Source: Rhodococcus sp. 06-462-5 (GTDB lineage Bacteria > Actinomycetota > Actinomycetes > Mycobacteriales > Mycobacteriaceae). From it: a stretch of 64,000 nt of DNA. The notes beneath the pieces were generated by a model. It was not told the DNA's origin and ran no database searches. It worked only from the letters and a program-made list of their open reading frames with translations. The position numbers and the translations under genes were made by a program. The stretch is taken from positions 1 through 64,000 of the forward strand of contig NZ_NOYD01000037.1 of the NCBI RefSeq assembly GCF_002258315.1, given 5' to 3'. Positions 38,253 to 47,190 of the stretch are shown piece by piece; the stretch's first letter is position 1; the number at the start of each line of letters is the position of its first letter.

Positions 38253-39204
38253 GCACAGCTCCAGCAGTCGTGTACGCATCGTCGATTCCGGATTCGACGA
38301 TGACGGATTGCAGCGCGGCAATCGTGTCGGCGTCGGTGACCGGAAGCAGTGGTTCTCGCACAGTGCCTCCTGGTTGACCGAGAAGGTTCATCACGGCCTT
38401 CAACTGGGGGATGGGGGAGGCGTACACGCCGCTGTAGTCCGGGGCGATGAGCCGGCCCGAGAACGCGCGATAACGATCGACCCAGATGCGCGCTGTGTCG
38501 GCGTCCCGTGCAGCGACGGCCTCGTAGAACGGCACCGCGAAGGGTGCACCCACCCCACCGCCGTCGATGTTGCCGTCCCCGCCCAGCTCGAGCAGTGTGG
38601 CAAGGCCGCGTCGATGCAGAAAGCTGCCGAATACGCGGACGCGGTCGGACACGGCCTCGACGGTGTCGAGCATGGCGAGCCAATCGCCGGTGCTGTCCTT
38701 GATCGCGACGACGTTCTCCAGGTCGGCCAGCCGCGAGAACAAGCCGGGCGAGTCACCCATGTCGACGGCGACGCCGCGCGGCCAGTTGTAGACCATGAAC
38801 GGCAATGATGTTGCGGTGCTGACACTTCGGTAGTACCGAAATGTTTCCTCCGCCGAGGTGTGTACGTACGGCGGGGGCGTTGCCAGTATGCCGTCCGCGC
38901 CGACGGAAGCAGCGTGCCTCGCCAGCGCGGAGGACTGCGCGGCTGTGTACGCGCTGACACCGATCACGACAGGGAAGCGGCCTGCTACGGCATCGATCGA
39001 TGCTTCCGCGACGGTCTTTCGTTCGTTGTCGCTCTGACTGAACCATTCGCCTGTGCTGCCGTTCACGAGGACACCGTGAACTCCCGTCTGCGCGTAGAGG
39101 TTCATCAGGTCGAAAATTGCCTCGGTGTCGACTTCACCCGACTGCGTGAACGGTGTGGGAGCAGCGGGCCAGTAACCGGACCACGCGACATCATCGCGAT
39201 TCAT
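38242..39204 (-). CDS. Dihydrodipicolinate synthase/N-acetylneuraminate lyase family protein
   Basis: This 320-residue TIM-barrel class I aldolase-type protein has the family motif VNGSTGEWFSQSDNER, the probable Tyr of the active site in MVYNWPRG and the Schiff-base Lys in VAIKDSTGDW. Such proteins act as aldolases, lyases, deaminases or dehydratases on 2-keto acids. It is probably not biosynthetic DapA, given its catabolic neighbours. It is the first gene of the leftward operon. A LacI-type palindrome lies 53 bp upstream, so it is probably controlled by the divergent LacI regulator. Confidence 0.9.
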   Translation of the reverse strand: MNRDDVAWSGYWPAAPTPFTQSGEVDTEAIFDLMNLYAQTGVHGVLVNGSTGEWFSQSDNERKTVAEASIDAVAGRFPVVIGVSAYTAAQSSALARHAASVGADGILATPPPYVHTSAEETFRYYRSVSTATSLPFMVYNWPRGVAVDMGDSPGLFSRLADLENVVAIKDSTGDWLAMLDTVEAVSDRVRVFGSFLHRRGLATLLELGGDGNIDGGGVGAPFAVPFYEAVAARDADTARIWVDRYRAFSGRLIAPDYSGVYASPIPQLKAVMNLLGQPGGTVREPLLPVTDADTIAALQSVIVESGIDDAYTTAGAVHAN

Positions 39205-39256
39205 AGGAGTGCCTTTCGGGCTCGGGACGATCGACGCCGCGTCGTACCCGCATTTA

Positions 39257-39271
39257 TGGGATCGATTGCAT
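39257..39271. promoter_or_regulatory. LacI-type operator candidate, site 1
   Basis: TGGGATCGATTGCAT shows the TGnnATCGATnnCA pattern with a central CG typical of LacI-family sites. It lies in the divergent gap between the DapA-like operon and the lacI-type gene. The same 15 bases, in inverse orientation, recur at 40480-40494 before the ABC importer. Confidence 0.72.
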
Positions 39272-39376
39272 AGACTGCCTTCGGGGTGGTCGAGCCGTCA
39301 AGCCGGAAACGTACTCGTAACGCGACCACGGTCGAATATGTCTGTCCGAGGCGTGAAGCAAGAGAACGGAGAACCG

Positions 39377-40381
39377 ATGGCGGTCACCTTGATCGACGTT
39401 GCGAGCGCTGCTGGGGTTTCGCGCAGCACGGCATCACGCGCGTTGAGTGGATCGTCGCTGATCTCAGCGGAGACACGGGCAGCGGTGGAGGATGCGGCCC
39501 GGGTTCTCGGGTATCGGCCGAACAGGGCTGCGAGCGCGCTGCGCTCCAACCGGTCGCATTTGATCGGTCTGGTCATGAACAACCTGCTCAACGCGACCTT
39601 TCACACTGTCGCCGAGGTCGTCCAAAAGAGGGCAGCCGCCAGCGGATTTCAGGTCCTGCTCTGCATCACCGATGCCGATCCGGCGCGCGAGGACGACGTA
39701 CTGGCAATGCTGGGCGAGCACGGCGTCGATGGAACCATCGTGATCGGCAGCGGTCGAAGTGCGGCGGCGTCGAATGCGCTTCTGGAGCAGGGCCGAGCGG
39801 TGGTCAACCTGATCCGTTCGGTGAAGGGGAGCTCTGCGTCGACGGTGCTGGCAGACGACGTAACGGGTGCTCGCGACGCGACAGCGCACCTGATCGAACT
39901 CGGGCACAGTCGTATCGGGTATGTCGGTGGAAACGAGGATGCGACGTCCGGACGTGAGCGCTACGAGGGCTATCGACTGGCGCTGGCGGACGCAGGTATT
40001 CCGGTCGACGAGACGATCGTCCGGAAAGGCCCGTTCACCACCGAATTCGGCGCCGAAGCGATCAATTCGCTACTGGATGCACCCCAGGCGATGACTGCTC
40101 TCTACGCGGCCAACCACGAGGCTGTCTTCGGCATCCTGCCCACGCTCGTCGGCAGAGGGGTGTCGGTGCCGGACGAGTTGTCGCTGATCTGCCACGAGGA
40201 CATGCCGTGGCTCGCGATGTGGCGGCCGGCAATCACAGTCGTCGACAACGGTGCCGCTCAGTTGGCGAATGTGGCAATGGACCTGCTGTTCCAGCAGATC
40301 AAGGACTCGCTCGAACCCGATGGGCGCACGTATCGAATCGGTGCTCGTCTGGTGGAGCGGTCGTCGTGTGCCGCACTGTGA
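39377..40381 (+). CDS. LacI-family transcriptional regulator
   Basis: This 334-residue protein begins with a LacI HTH (TLIDVASAAGVSRSTASRALSG) and the hinge helix RPNRAASALRS, followed by a periplasmic-binding-like sensor domain (LIGLVMNNLLNATFHTVAEV, GHSRIGYVGG, late LICHEDMPWLAM). ATG 39377 has ACGGAG upstream; an in-frame ATG at 39338 is a weaker alternative. It is divergent from the DapA-oxidase-amidohydrolase operon and followed by an ABC importer. Two copies of one 15-bp site bracket the gene, so it probably represses both flanking operons until an inducer is present. Confidence 0.93.
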   Translation: MAVTLIDVASAAGVSRSTASRALSGSSLISAETRAAVEDAARVLGYRPNRAASALRSNRSHLIGLVMNNLLNATFHTVAEVVQKRAAASGFQVLLCITDADPAREDDVLAMLGEHGVDGTIVIGSGRSAAASNALLEQGRAVVNLIRSVKGSSASTVLADDVTGARDATAHLIELGHSRIGYVGGNEDATSGRERYEGYRLALADAGIPVDETIVRKGPFTTEFGAEAINSLLDAPQAMTALYAANHEAVFGILPTLVGRGVSVPDELSLICHEDMPWLAMWRPAITVVDNGAAQLANVAMDLLFQQIKDSLEPDGRTYRIGARLVERSSCAAL

Positions 40382-40479
40382 TCGGTGAGCGCGATCACCT
40401 GCGAACGGTTAACAGTTGATGTACCGCGTGTCGGCAGTGTTAACCGCGTTGACGCCTCCGAATTCGTCTGCGACGCTTG

Positions 40480-40494
40480 ATGCAATCGATCCCA
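40480..40494. promoter_or_regulatory. LacI-type operator candidate, site 2
   Basis: ATGCAATCGATCCCA is the exact reverse complement of site 1 (39257-39271). It lies 95 bp before the solute-binding protein start. This links the importer to the same regulator as the catabolic operon. Confidence 0.72.
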
Positions 40495-40588
40495 AAGGAT
40501 CGACTCTTCTCGAATCACCCCCCTCATCGTCGCTGCCGCCCCGTCCTCGAACGTGTAGTGCTGCAGTCGATATCGAAAGGCTCGCTCA

Positions 40589-41449
40589 ATGCGCAAGTTA
40601 ACAGGACTCGCCGCTATCGCTGTCGTGGTTGCCGGCCTCACTGCCTGTAGTTCCTCGGACGATTCCGTAGCCGCGCCGACGGACTGCACACCCACGCTCG
40701 GTGCTTCGGACCTTGCCGAAGAAGGCGTACTGACGATGGCCACCAACGCGACTCTTCCGCCGATGCAGTACGTCGATCCGAACGGGGACGTGATCGGCAT
40801 GCGCGTCGACCTCGGTAAGGAGATCGCCAAGCGCCTGTGTCTGACGCCGAAGTTCGTCAACATCGAGTTCGAGGCACAGATTCCCGGTGTGCAGGCCGGT
40901 CGATGGGACATGATCGACACCGGCATGTTCTACACGCCTGCACGTGCCGAGACCATCGATCTCGTTCCGTACGAGGTGCAGGCAGTCTCGATCTCGGTGC
41001 CGTCGGGCAACCCCGAATCGATCTCCAGCGTGGACGACCTGGCGGGCAAGACCATCGGGGTCGAAGCGCCCGGATACGAATTCGACACGCTGACCGCCAT
41101 GGCCGAGCAATTTGCGGCCGAAGGAAAGCCGGCGCTGACGGTGCAGACGTTCAAGACCAATGCCGATGCTTATCAAGCGCTTTCGGCGGGACAGCTCGAC
41201 GGCACCTCCATCGTCGAGTCGGTCACGTCGTTCTACCAGGAAGACGGACGCTTCGAGACAGCCGTCGGTGGAATCAACGAGGCACCCCTGGCAATGGGAT
41301 TCGCCAAGGGCAGCAAATCCTCCGCTGAGGTGGCGCGCGTGCTGTCGGAGATGAGGAGCGATGGCTATCTGCCCGAGCTGTTCGAGCAGTACGACGTCAC
41401 CGGATACGACGGCGATATTGCCGTCAGCACAGGTCCTCTCGACAGCTGA
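40589..41449 (+). CDS. Solute-binding lipoprotein of a polar-amino-acid-type ABC importer
   Basis: This 286-residue protein has a lipoprotein signal peptide: MRKLTGLAAIAVVVAG followed by the lipobox LTAC, with Cys near residue 20. Family 3 solute-binding features follow (LTMATNATLPPMQYVDPNGDVIGMRVDLGKEIAKRL in pieces, GVQAGRWDMIDTGMFYTPAR, DLAGKTIGVEAPGYEFD). It should capture an amino-acid-like ligand at the outer face of the membrane. It is followed by its permease (27-bp gap) and ATPase. The LacI-type operator upstream suggests induction together with the DapA/oxidase/amidohydrolase operon. Confidence 0.92.
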   Translation: MRKLTGLAAIAVVVAGLTACSSSDDSVAAPTDCTPTLGASDLAEEGVLTMATNATLPPMQYVDPNGDVIGMRVDLGKEIAKRLCLTPKFVNIEFEAQIPGVQAGRWDMIDTGMFYTPARAETIDLVPYEVQAVSISVPSGNPESISSVDDLAGKTIGVEAPGYEFDTLTAMAEQFAAEGKPALTVQTFKTNADAYQALSAGQLDGTSIVESVTSFYQEDGRFETAVGGINEAPLAMGFAKGSKSSAEVARVLSEMRSDGYLPELFEQYDVTGYDGDIAVSTGPLDS

Positions 41450-41476
41450 TCCGATCAACGCAAGAAAGGCACCCCC

Positions 41477-42217
41477 ATGTGGTCCTGGGACGCATTCTTC
41501 TCCATTCTGACGAGCACTCAGCTGCTCGAAGGCGCGTGGGTCACGATCTGGCTCACCGTGGTCAGCATGATCCTCGGACTCGCTCTCGCAGTGGTGGTGG
41601 CCTCCGCGCGATCATCCAAGCTCGTGCCCCTGCGAATAGTCGCCGGGTTCTACGTGTGGCTGATGCGCGGCACGCCTCTGCTGGTGCAGCTGGTGATCAT
41701 CTACACCGGACTGCCTCAGGTCGGTATCAAACTGGGTGTGATCGAGGCGGCACTCGTGGGCTTGGTTCTCAACGAAGCCGCATACCTGTCGGAAATAGTC
41801 CGTTCCGGACTGCTGTCGGTTCCTACCGGACAGACCGAAGCGGCACGAGCCCTCGGCATGTCGCCCACGAAGGTCTTCCGCGTGGTGGTTCTTCCGCAGG
41901 CGCTGAGGGTGATGATTCCTCCACTCGGCAACAGCTTCAACGGGTTGCTCAAGACCACAACTCTGGTGTCGGTCATCTCCGTACAGGAATTGCTGCGACG
42001 GACCCAGTTCCTGGTGCAGGTGAATTTCCGAGTGCTGGAAGGGCTGTGCGCCGCAGCGTTGTACTTCCTGGTGCTGACGACTCTGTGGGGGTTGATTCAG
42101 AAGATGATCGAGGTACGAGTAGGGCGTGGATACGACCGCAATTACCGCCGTAAGGGCGGACCGTCGAGTCCGAAGCTCGACGACAGCGCGATGAAAGCCG
42201 AGGCCGTGAACCGATGA
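41477..42217 (+). CDS. Polar-amino-acid-type ABC permease
   Basis: This 246-residue inner-membrane subunit of the HisM/GlnP family has about five transmembrane segments. It carries the ATPase-coupling EAA loop ([32 protein letters not shown] in pieces) and a [19 protein letters not shown] signature. The C-terminal tail is basic. It forms the channel for the preceding binding protein and overlaps the ATPase gene by 4 nt. Confidence 0.94.
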   Translation: MWSWDAFFSILTSTQLLEGAWVTIWLTVVSMILGLALAVVVASARSSKLVPLRIVAGFYVWLMRGTPLLVQLVIIYTGLPQVGIKLGVIEAALVGLVLNEAAYLSEIVRSGLLSVPTGQTEAARALGMSPTKVFRVVVLPQALRVMIPPLGNSFNGLLKTTTLVSVISVQELLRRTQFLVQVNFRVLEGLCAAALYFLVLTTLWGLIQKMIEVRVGRGYDRNYRRKGGPSSPKLDDSAMKAEAVNR

Positions 42218-43002
42218 CCAGTCCGACGTCTGAGACCACGAAGGCCACGACGATGGTCGAGGTCAGGAACATGACCAAGGCCTACAACGATCTCGTCGTC
42301 CTCGACGACATCGATTTCACGGTGGACAAAGGGGAAGTGGTCCTGCTGCTCGGGCCGTCGGGAAGTGGAAAGAGCACCTTGCTGCGCACGCTCAACTGTC
42401 TCGAGACCATCGAATCCGGGACCGTCCGAGTATGCGGCGAGATGATGGGCTTCTCGGAAGGGGCCAAGCGAACGCCGCTGTCGGAGGCGCAGATCGCCAA
42501 GCAGCGGCACCACACAGGAATGGTGTTCCAGAGCTTCAACCTGTTTCCCATGATGACGGCGCTGGACAACGTCGCATCGGGCCCACGTCATGTCCTCGGC
42601 ACCCAGAAGGACAAGGCGCGCAGGCAAGCTCAGGAACTACTCGACCTCGTCGGACTTGCAGACAAGGGAGAGAACTATCCGTCACAACTGTCCGGTGGTC
42701 AGCAGCAACGCGTGGCGATCGCACGAGCGTTGGCAATGAAGCCCGAAGTGATGTTGTTCGACGAGCCCACCTCTGCCCTCGATCCCGAGATGGTCAACGA
42801 GGTGCTCGACGTCATGCTTCGACTCCGCGACGAGGGTATGACGATGGTGGTGGTGAGCCACGAAATGGGCTTCGCGAAAGCGGCCGCAGACCGAGTTGTT
42901 TTCATGAGCGACGGGAAGATCGTGGAAGAAGCACCTCCCGGCGAGTTCTTCTACAATCCAAAAAATGCTCGTACACAACAGTTCTTGAGTCGTATCCTCT
43001 GA
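42214..43002 (+). CDS. Polar-amino-acid-type ABC transporter ATPase
   Basis: This 262-residue HisP/GlnQ-type nucleotide-binding subunit has Walker [11 protein letters not shown]-loop [10 protein letters not shown], signature [15 protein letters not shown], Walker [13 protein letters not shown] and the switch His in VVSHEMGFA. It overlaps the permease gene by 4 nt and ends the importer operon. About 130 bp separate it from the terD-like gene. Confidence 0.95.
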   Translation: MTSPTSETTKATTMVEVRNMTKAYNDLVVLDDIDFTVDKGEVVLLLGPSGSGKSTLLRTLNCLETIESGTVRVCGEMMGFSEGAKRTPLSEAQIAKQRHHTGMVFQSFNLFPMMTALDNVASGPRHVLGTQKDKARRQAQELLDLVGLADKGENYPSQLSGGQQQRVAIARALAMKPEVMLFDEPTSALDPEMVNEVLDVMLRLRDEGMTMVVVSHEMGFAKAAADRVVFMSDGKIVEEAPPGEFFYNPKNARTQQFLSRIL

Positions 43003-43134
43003 CCGGCGTAAGCGGGGCCAACCATGCGTGCCGTAGGTCGAATGAATGAATGTCGGGCGTCTACGACTCACACCGTCACGCTGTGAATAGGGTGAACAGT
43101 CGGAGTCCGATTTGTCCGACAGGAGCGTGTCAGC

Positions 43135-45126
43135 GTGAGTTCACCCATTCTCGTCAAGGGCCAGAACATTTCCCTGCCGGAAGACGTGACCGAACTGGAT
43201 GTCATCGTGTCCTGGGTGGACCCGGAGCGAGATCTCGATGCGTCTGCACTGCTGGTGAATTCGAGCGGGCGCGTTCGGTCCGATGCAGACTTCGTCTTCT
43301 ACAACCAGCCGGAGTCTTCGGACGCGACCGTACGCTACCGCGGGAGCAGTAGCACCGACGAAGGCAAACAGGAACGAGTGTCGATCCATCTCGATTCTCT
43401 CGCAGCCGAAGTCGAGAAGGTGGTCATTGCGGGTAGCTCCGACGATGTTCCGTTGGGTGACTTCGGGAAACTGTCGATGCAGGTGCGGGATCAAACCGGT
43501 TCGGTGCTCGGGGAGTTCCTCACCGCCGATGCGTCGTCGGAGCGAGCGTTGGTGTTCGGGGAGGTCTACCGACGGAACGGTGCATGGAAACTACGCGCGG
43601 TCGGGCAGGGCTGGGAATCCGGGTTGGGTGGTTTGGCACAGGACTTCGGTGTCGACGTCGACGACACCGAGCCCGAAGCGTCGGCGCACGGTGTTGTCGT
43701 TGTGGAGGTCGCTGACTCGCATGTGCAGGCAGTCGACACGACCGGTGAGATCGTCGACGTTTCGGTTGTCGACGTCGAACCGCCGAAACGCGGGGTTCGC
43801 ACCAAGAAGCCGGTTGCCAAGAAGGTCACGCCGCCGCAGTTCACCCTGGCAGGGGGAGAAGGCTGGCAGACGGCTCGCCTGTTCTCCGTTGCTGGTGTCG
43901 GATCCGGTGAGGAGCAGGAGAAGAGGGCCACCTCGGCGCTGATCGCGACGATGCAGGCGGTTCGTCCGTTCGCTCGCGCAATCTGCGCACATGCCGGCGC
44001 GCCGTCCGGTCCATTCGAGGGCTACCTCGAAGTGCAGTTCGCCAAGGGTGAGGGCAAGGTCATCCCCGACGGTGTGTTTCGGGTATCGCGTGCGGGCCAA
44101 GTGTGGACCGCGTTGCTGGAAGTGAAAACCGGCACCGGCAAGCTACAGAAAGAGCAGCTCGAGAACTACCTCGATGTCGCGAAACGACACAGATACGAGA
44201 CCGTGCTGAGCTTGTCCAACGACATACCGGCTTCCGCCGGTGAGCTCCCGGTGCAGGTGAACAAGGCCAAGCTGAACAAGGTATCGCTGCGGCATATCTC
44301 GTGGTCCGAGGTCATTCACGAAGCCCGAATGTTGTTGTCGCACGGCGACCTTGCAGATTCACTGCAGGTATGGATTCTGAGCGAATTCGTCCGGTATCTG
44401 ACGCACCCGAAGTCCGGCGCGACGGAGTTCGTCGACATGGGTCGCCACTGGGTTGCAGTTCGCGACTCCGTCGCCGCCGGAACCCTCCGCTCCAGTGATG
44501 TCAAGGCCTTGTCCGTGGCGAACACGTGGGCGTCGCTGTCCAGGCACCTGGCGTTGCGAATGACTGCCGATCTCGGTGTTGCGGTGAGGCATCACCTTCC
44601 GAGGAAGTTCAGCGGAGATCCCCAGGCGCGCAACGAGCACATCGTCGAGCAGCTCGTTGCCTCCGGGTACCTCTCGGCCACGTTGCGCATTCCTGATGCC
44701 GCCGGAGATGTCACAGTCGAAGCGGACCTGCGTACCAACAAGATTCAGTGCAGAACCGCTATCGACGCGCCTACGGATGGGACCGCGCTTCGACGAGCGG
44801 CATGGCTGCTCAAGCAATTGAAGAACGCTCCCGCCGACATCCTGGTCGAAGCCGTGTTCTCAGACCCAGGCGAAATATCCTGCGAGAACTTGGCGACCGT
44901 GCGAGCGGATACCAAATCGTTGACCGCAGGCCGGACCAGCGAACTGCAGTACTTCACGCTGACGTCACCGACCAAGATGGGTAGCAAGCGCTCGGGATCT
45001 GCGGCCAGCTTCATCGGTAGCGTGACCGACGGTCTCGACGCCTTCTACCGCGACGTCGTGCAACCGCTGAAGCCATGGGTCCCGTCGGCCCCGGAATCGT
45101 CGTCCCATGATATCGCGGACGACTGA
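43135..45126 (+). CDS. TerD-domain protein fused to a PD-(D/E)XK nuclease-like domain
   Basis: This 663-residue protein has a TerD-type N-terminus (about residues 1-180: LVKGQNISLPED, VIVSWVDPERDLDASALLVNSSGRV, FVFYNQPES, VFGEVYRRNGAWKLRAVGQGW). A Lys-rich linker (about 215-230) precedes a domain near residues 250-400 with IPDGVFRV, LLEVKTGTGKLQKEQLENYLD and later strands. The Asp...Glu-x-Lys spacing matches a PD-(D/E)XK nuclease core. The C-terminal ~250 residues are unassigned. TerD proteins belong to stress or tellurium-type Ca2+-binding systems, and fusions to nuclease domains point to DNA-related stress or defence. No other ter genes are nearby. GTG 43135 has AGGAG ten bases upstream. 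Confidence 0.8.
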   Translation: MSSPILVKGQNISLPEDVTELDVIVSWVDPERDLDASALLVNSSGRVRSDADFVFYNQPESSDATVRYRGSSSTDEGKQERVSIHLDSLAAEVEKVVIAGSSDDVPLGDFGKLSMQVRDQTGSVLGEFLTADASSERALVFGEVYRRNGAWKLRAVGQGWESGLGGLAQDFGVDVDDTEPEASAHGVVVVEVADSHVQAVDTTGEIVDVSVVDVEPPKRGVRTKKPVAKKVTPPQFTLAGGEGWQTARLFSVAGVGSGEEQEKRATSALIATMQAVRPFARAICAHAGAPSGPFEGYLEVQFAKGEGKVIPDGVFRVSRAGQVWTALLEVKTGTGKLQKEQLENYLDVAKRHRYETVLSLSNDIPASAGELPVQVNKAKLNKVSLRHISWSEVIHEARMLLSHGDLADSLQVWILSEFVRYLTHPKSGATEFVDMGRHWVAVRDSVAAGTLRSSDVKALSVANTWASLSRHLALRMTADLGVAVRHHLPRKFSGDPQARNEHIVEQLVASGYLSATLRIPDAAGDVTVEADLRTNKIQCRTAIDAPTDGTALRRAAWLLKQLKNAPADILVEAVFSDPGEISCENLATVRADTKSLTAGRTSELQYFTLTSPTKMGSKRSGSAASFIGSVTDGLDAFYRDVVQPLKPWVPSAPESSSHDIADD

Positions 45127-45184
45127 GCGCCCGACTGCACGAGTAGCCCACGACGTCTCCATGAATCGGGGCCCGCAGTGAAAT

Positions 45185-45595
45185 TCAGTCGAGGATTGCG
45201 GTCGCCTCGACCTCTACGAGTACGTCCGGTTCGAAGAGGTAGTCGACGCCGATGAGCGAGGCGGGCGGCATGGGAGTCGGAAGTCCGATAGCGACGGCGA
45301 CCTGTTCGACACCTGTCATGAACTCGGCGATCTTCTCCGGTGCCCAATGGGTGACATAGAACGTCAACCGCACTACGTCGCCGAATGTCGCGCCCGCACC
45401 TGCCAACCCGATGGCAGTATTTCTCAGCGCCTGTGCAACCTGACCCGCAAGGTTGCCAGGGGCCATCGGGGTACCGTCGGCGAGGCGTGCGATCTGGCCG
45501 CTGACGTATACGTGGCGCGTACCGGTACCTACGGCGACATGGTGGTACGGCACGTGCTGAGTCATGCCTTCCGGACTGGAATAGGTGACGGACAT
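45185..45595 (-). CDS. RidA/YjgF-family protein
   Basis: This 136-residue protein has the RidA fold motifs VYVSGQIARLADGTPM, QVAQALRNTAIGLAGAGATFGDVVRLTFYV in pieces, and a C-terminal LFEPDVLVEVEATAI. The usual active-site Arg in the C-terminal strand is not visible, so classical enamine deaminase activity is uncertain. ATG 45595 has GAGGAG upstream. It is divergent from a frameshifted HxlR-type regulator, with an inverted repeat in the gap. Confidence 0.9.
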   Translation of the reverse strand: MSVTYSSPEGMTQHVPYHHVAVGTGTRHVYVSGQIARLADGTPMAPGNLAGQVAQALRNTAIGLAGAGATFGDVVRLTFYVTHWAPEKIAEFMTGVEQVAVAIGLPTPMPPASLIGVDYLFEPDVLVEVEATAILD

Positions 45596-45620
45596 CGACT
45601 TCTCCTCGGTTGTTGCGGCT

Positions 45621-45639
45621 AGGTATAAAATTGATACCT
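45621..45639. promoter_or_regulatory. Inverted repeat between ridA-like and HxlR-like genes
   Basis: AGGTAT-N7-ATACCT is a perfect 6-bp dyad. It lies in the 80-bp divergent gap and is far more AT-rich than its neighbours, as expected for an operator overlapping a promoter. The natural binder would be the HxlR-type protein encoded on the right, if that protein is still made. Confidence 0.55.
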
Positions 45640-45674
45640 GGTACACGAAAGTCACTTCAAGGAGACGTGGTTTC

Positions 45675-46039
45675 ATGACCGATACCTCGGCCTCGACGAA
45701 CTCACCATCAGCGCACCCCACCGCGAGCTGCTCGATCAGGTACTCGACAAATGGTCGCTGGCCGTACTCAACGAACTCTGCGAACACCCCTCCCGCTTCA
45801 ACGAACTGCGTCGCGCGATTCCGAGCGTGACACAGAAATCGCTCACCGCGACATTGCGCAAACTCGAACGAAACGGAATTGTCGAAAGGGTCCTGCTCAG
45901 TTCGCGTCCTGTCGCCGTCGAGTACCGAATCACGCGTCTGGGGAAAACGCTTCGGACGCCGATCGACGTCATCTTGCAATGGGCTACCGACCATATGCCG
46001 GAGATCGAACGAGCTCGCCAGGACTTCGACCTAGCATGA
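45675..46039 (+). pseudogene. HxlR-family regulator with an apparent frameshift near its start
   Basis: The HTH region is clear in one frame: VLDKWSLAVLNELCEHPSRF, NELRRAIPSVTQKSLTATLR, LERNGIVERVLL and VEYRITRLGKTL, ending at 46039. That frame is open from about 45635 but has no ATG, GTG or TTG before GTG 45827, which is inside the HTH. The only start with a ribosome-binding site (AAGGAG at 45659, ATG 45675) is in another frame that stops at 45830. A one-base shift between 45675 and about 45690 would restore a normal ~120-residue HxlR protein. It is therefore either a recent pseudogene or a sequencing error. Confidence 0.7.
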
Positions 46040-46131
46040 CGACGGTCCGAGTCGGCAACTCGATATGCAGTGTCACTCGAACTCCAGATGGCCGAAGATT
46101 GAAGGTGGCCGATTGTGGGCAAGCGGTAGTC

Positions 46132-46596
46132 ATGACAGAGAACACCAAGGTCACAGTCGAACGCACCATCGAAGCGCCCGTCGACGCAGTATTCGACGTC
46201 CTCTCCAATCCCGAGCGGCATCAGGCCCTCGACGGATCGGGCTTCGTACGCAGCGTGGACCACGCCGATCGCATTCAGAAGGTCGGCGAGAAGTTCACGA
46301 TGAACATGCAGGGCGATCACATGGGTGGCGAGTACCAAACCGACAACCACGTGACCGGCTACATCAAGGACAAGCTGGTCGCATGGAAGACGGCCCCCGC
46401 CGGCAACGAGCCTCCCGGATGGGAGTGGCTGTGGGAGCTCGAATCTCAGGGCCCCAACGAGACGCTGGTCCGCCACACCTACGACTGGTCCAAGGTCACG
46501 GACAAGAAGTTGCTCCAGCAGATCAAGTTCCCGCTGGTGACCGAAGATCAGCTGAACGACACGCTCGCTCGACTGGCAGTCGAAGCGACGTCCTGA
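46132..46596 (+). CDS. SRPBCC-family protein
   Basis: This 154-residue protein has the polyketide-cyclase/START-like layout: VERTIEAPVDAVFDVLSNPERH at the N-terminus, a beta-rich middle with GEYQTDNHVTGYIKDKLVAWKTAP, WEWLWELES, and a long C-terminal helix. Such proteins bind small hydrophobic ligands; the ligand is unknown. ATG 46132 was chosen because the conserved IEAP segment normally lies about 10 residues from the start. The ribosome-binding site is weak. Confidence 0.85.
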   Translation: MTENTKVTVERTIEAPVDAVFDVLSNPERHQALDGSGFVRSVDHADRIQKVGEKFTMNMQGDHMGGEYQTDNHVTGYIKDKLVAWKTAPAGNEPPGWEWLWELESQGPNETLVRHTYDWSKVTDKKLLQQIKFPLVTEDQLNDTLARLAVEATS

Positions 46597-46617
46597 GTTC
46601 AGGCCGCAGGTCTCAGG

Positions 46618-47190
46618 TCAACCGAAGAACGCTGTGCCGTCGAGATTGTCGATCGGCATCCAGCGTCGAGGAACGTCCTTCGACGTAATCGCTGCCGCCA
46701 GATCGACTCCACGGACGGCCAATGCCGACGTCGGCATCTGATCGACGATCAGACTGATGGCGTAAGTAGCGGCCGTCACGTGGAGGCATGGCTCGATTCT
46801 TCCGGAGCAGGTGCAGGACGTTTCGGTGGCCTCGGGGACCGGCGACAATTTGCTCGCTATGAGTTCGGCGTGGACTTCGTCGGGGAGGTCACCGCTGGTT
46901 ACACCGCCGCGCGTGTGGCGGGCAACAATGCGCAGCACCGACTTTCGTTCTCTCTCCGAATATCGGGGGAGTGAGAGCACGGCCGTCTCGATCTTCTTGC
47001 CCGCGGACACGACGCATCGAAATTCACCGATTCTGTTGTGGTCCAAGGCCACTGCCTCGTTGCGCACCAGGCTGCGTGCTCGCGGCAGTGTCGGGTTCGG
47101 CCGCGTGACAGCGATTGGTTCCACGCGCCGAATCCAGTCTTTTCCCCACGGCGTCGACCCGAATGCCGCGGGCGGTGGCGTGGTGGCCAT
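46618..47190 (-). CDS. SWIM zinc-finger protein
   Basis: This 190-residue protein has a SWIM finger TSCTCSGRIEPCLHV (Cys-x-Cys-x6-Cys-x-His, about residues 128-140), preceded by a basic region (FGSTPWGKDWIRRVE). Its ATG overlaps the stop of the SNF2 helicase gene by one base (TGATG), so the two are translationally coupled. SWIM proteins encoded beside bacterial SNF2 helicases are a recurring pair, in which the finger protein is thought to help bind DNA or partners. The exact role is not known. Confidence 0.85.
   Translation of the reverse strand: MATTPPPAAFGSTPWGKDWIRRVEPIAVTRPNPTLPRARSLVRNEAVALDHNRIGEFRCVVSAGKKIETAVLSLPRYSERERKSVLRIVARHTRGGVTSGDLPDEVHAELIASKLSPVPEATETSCTCSGRIEPCLHVTAATYAISLIVDQMPTSALAVRGVDLAAAITSKDVPRRWMPIDNLDGTAFFG

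Noticed and set aside
35319..43002. Assignment as a hydroxyproline catabolic cluster
   Set aside because: The FAD oxidase plus DapA homologue fit, but the cyclic amidohydrolase and the allophanate-hydrolase-like protein do not. It is left as one alternative.
45751..46596. Extended start for the SRPBCC protein reaching into the HxlR region
   Set aside because: The N-terminal extension is in the wrong frame for the HxlR HTH and has no similarity. ATG 46132 gives the normal family length.
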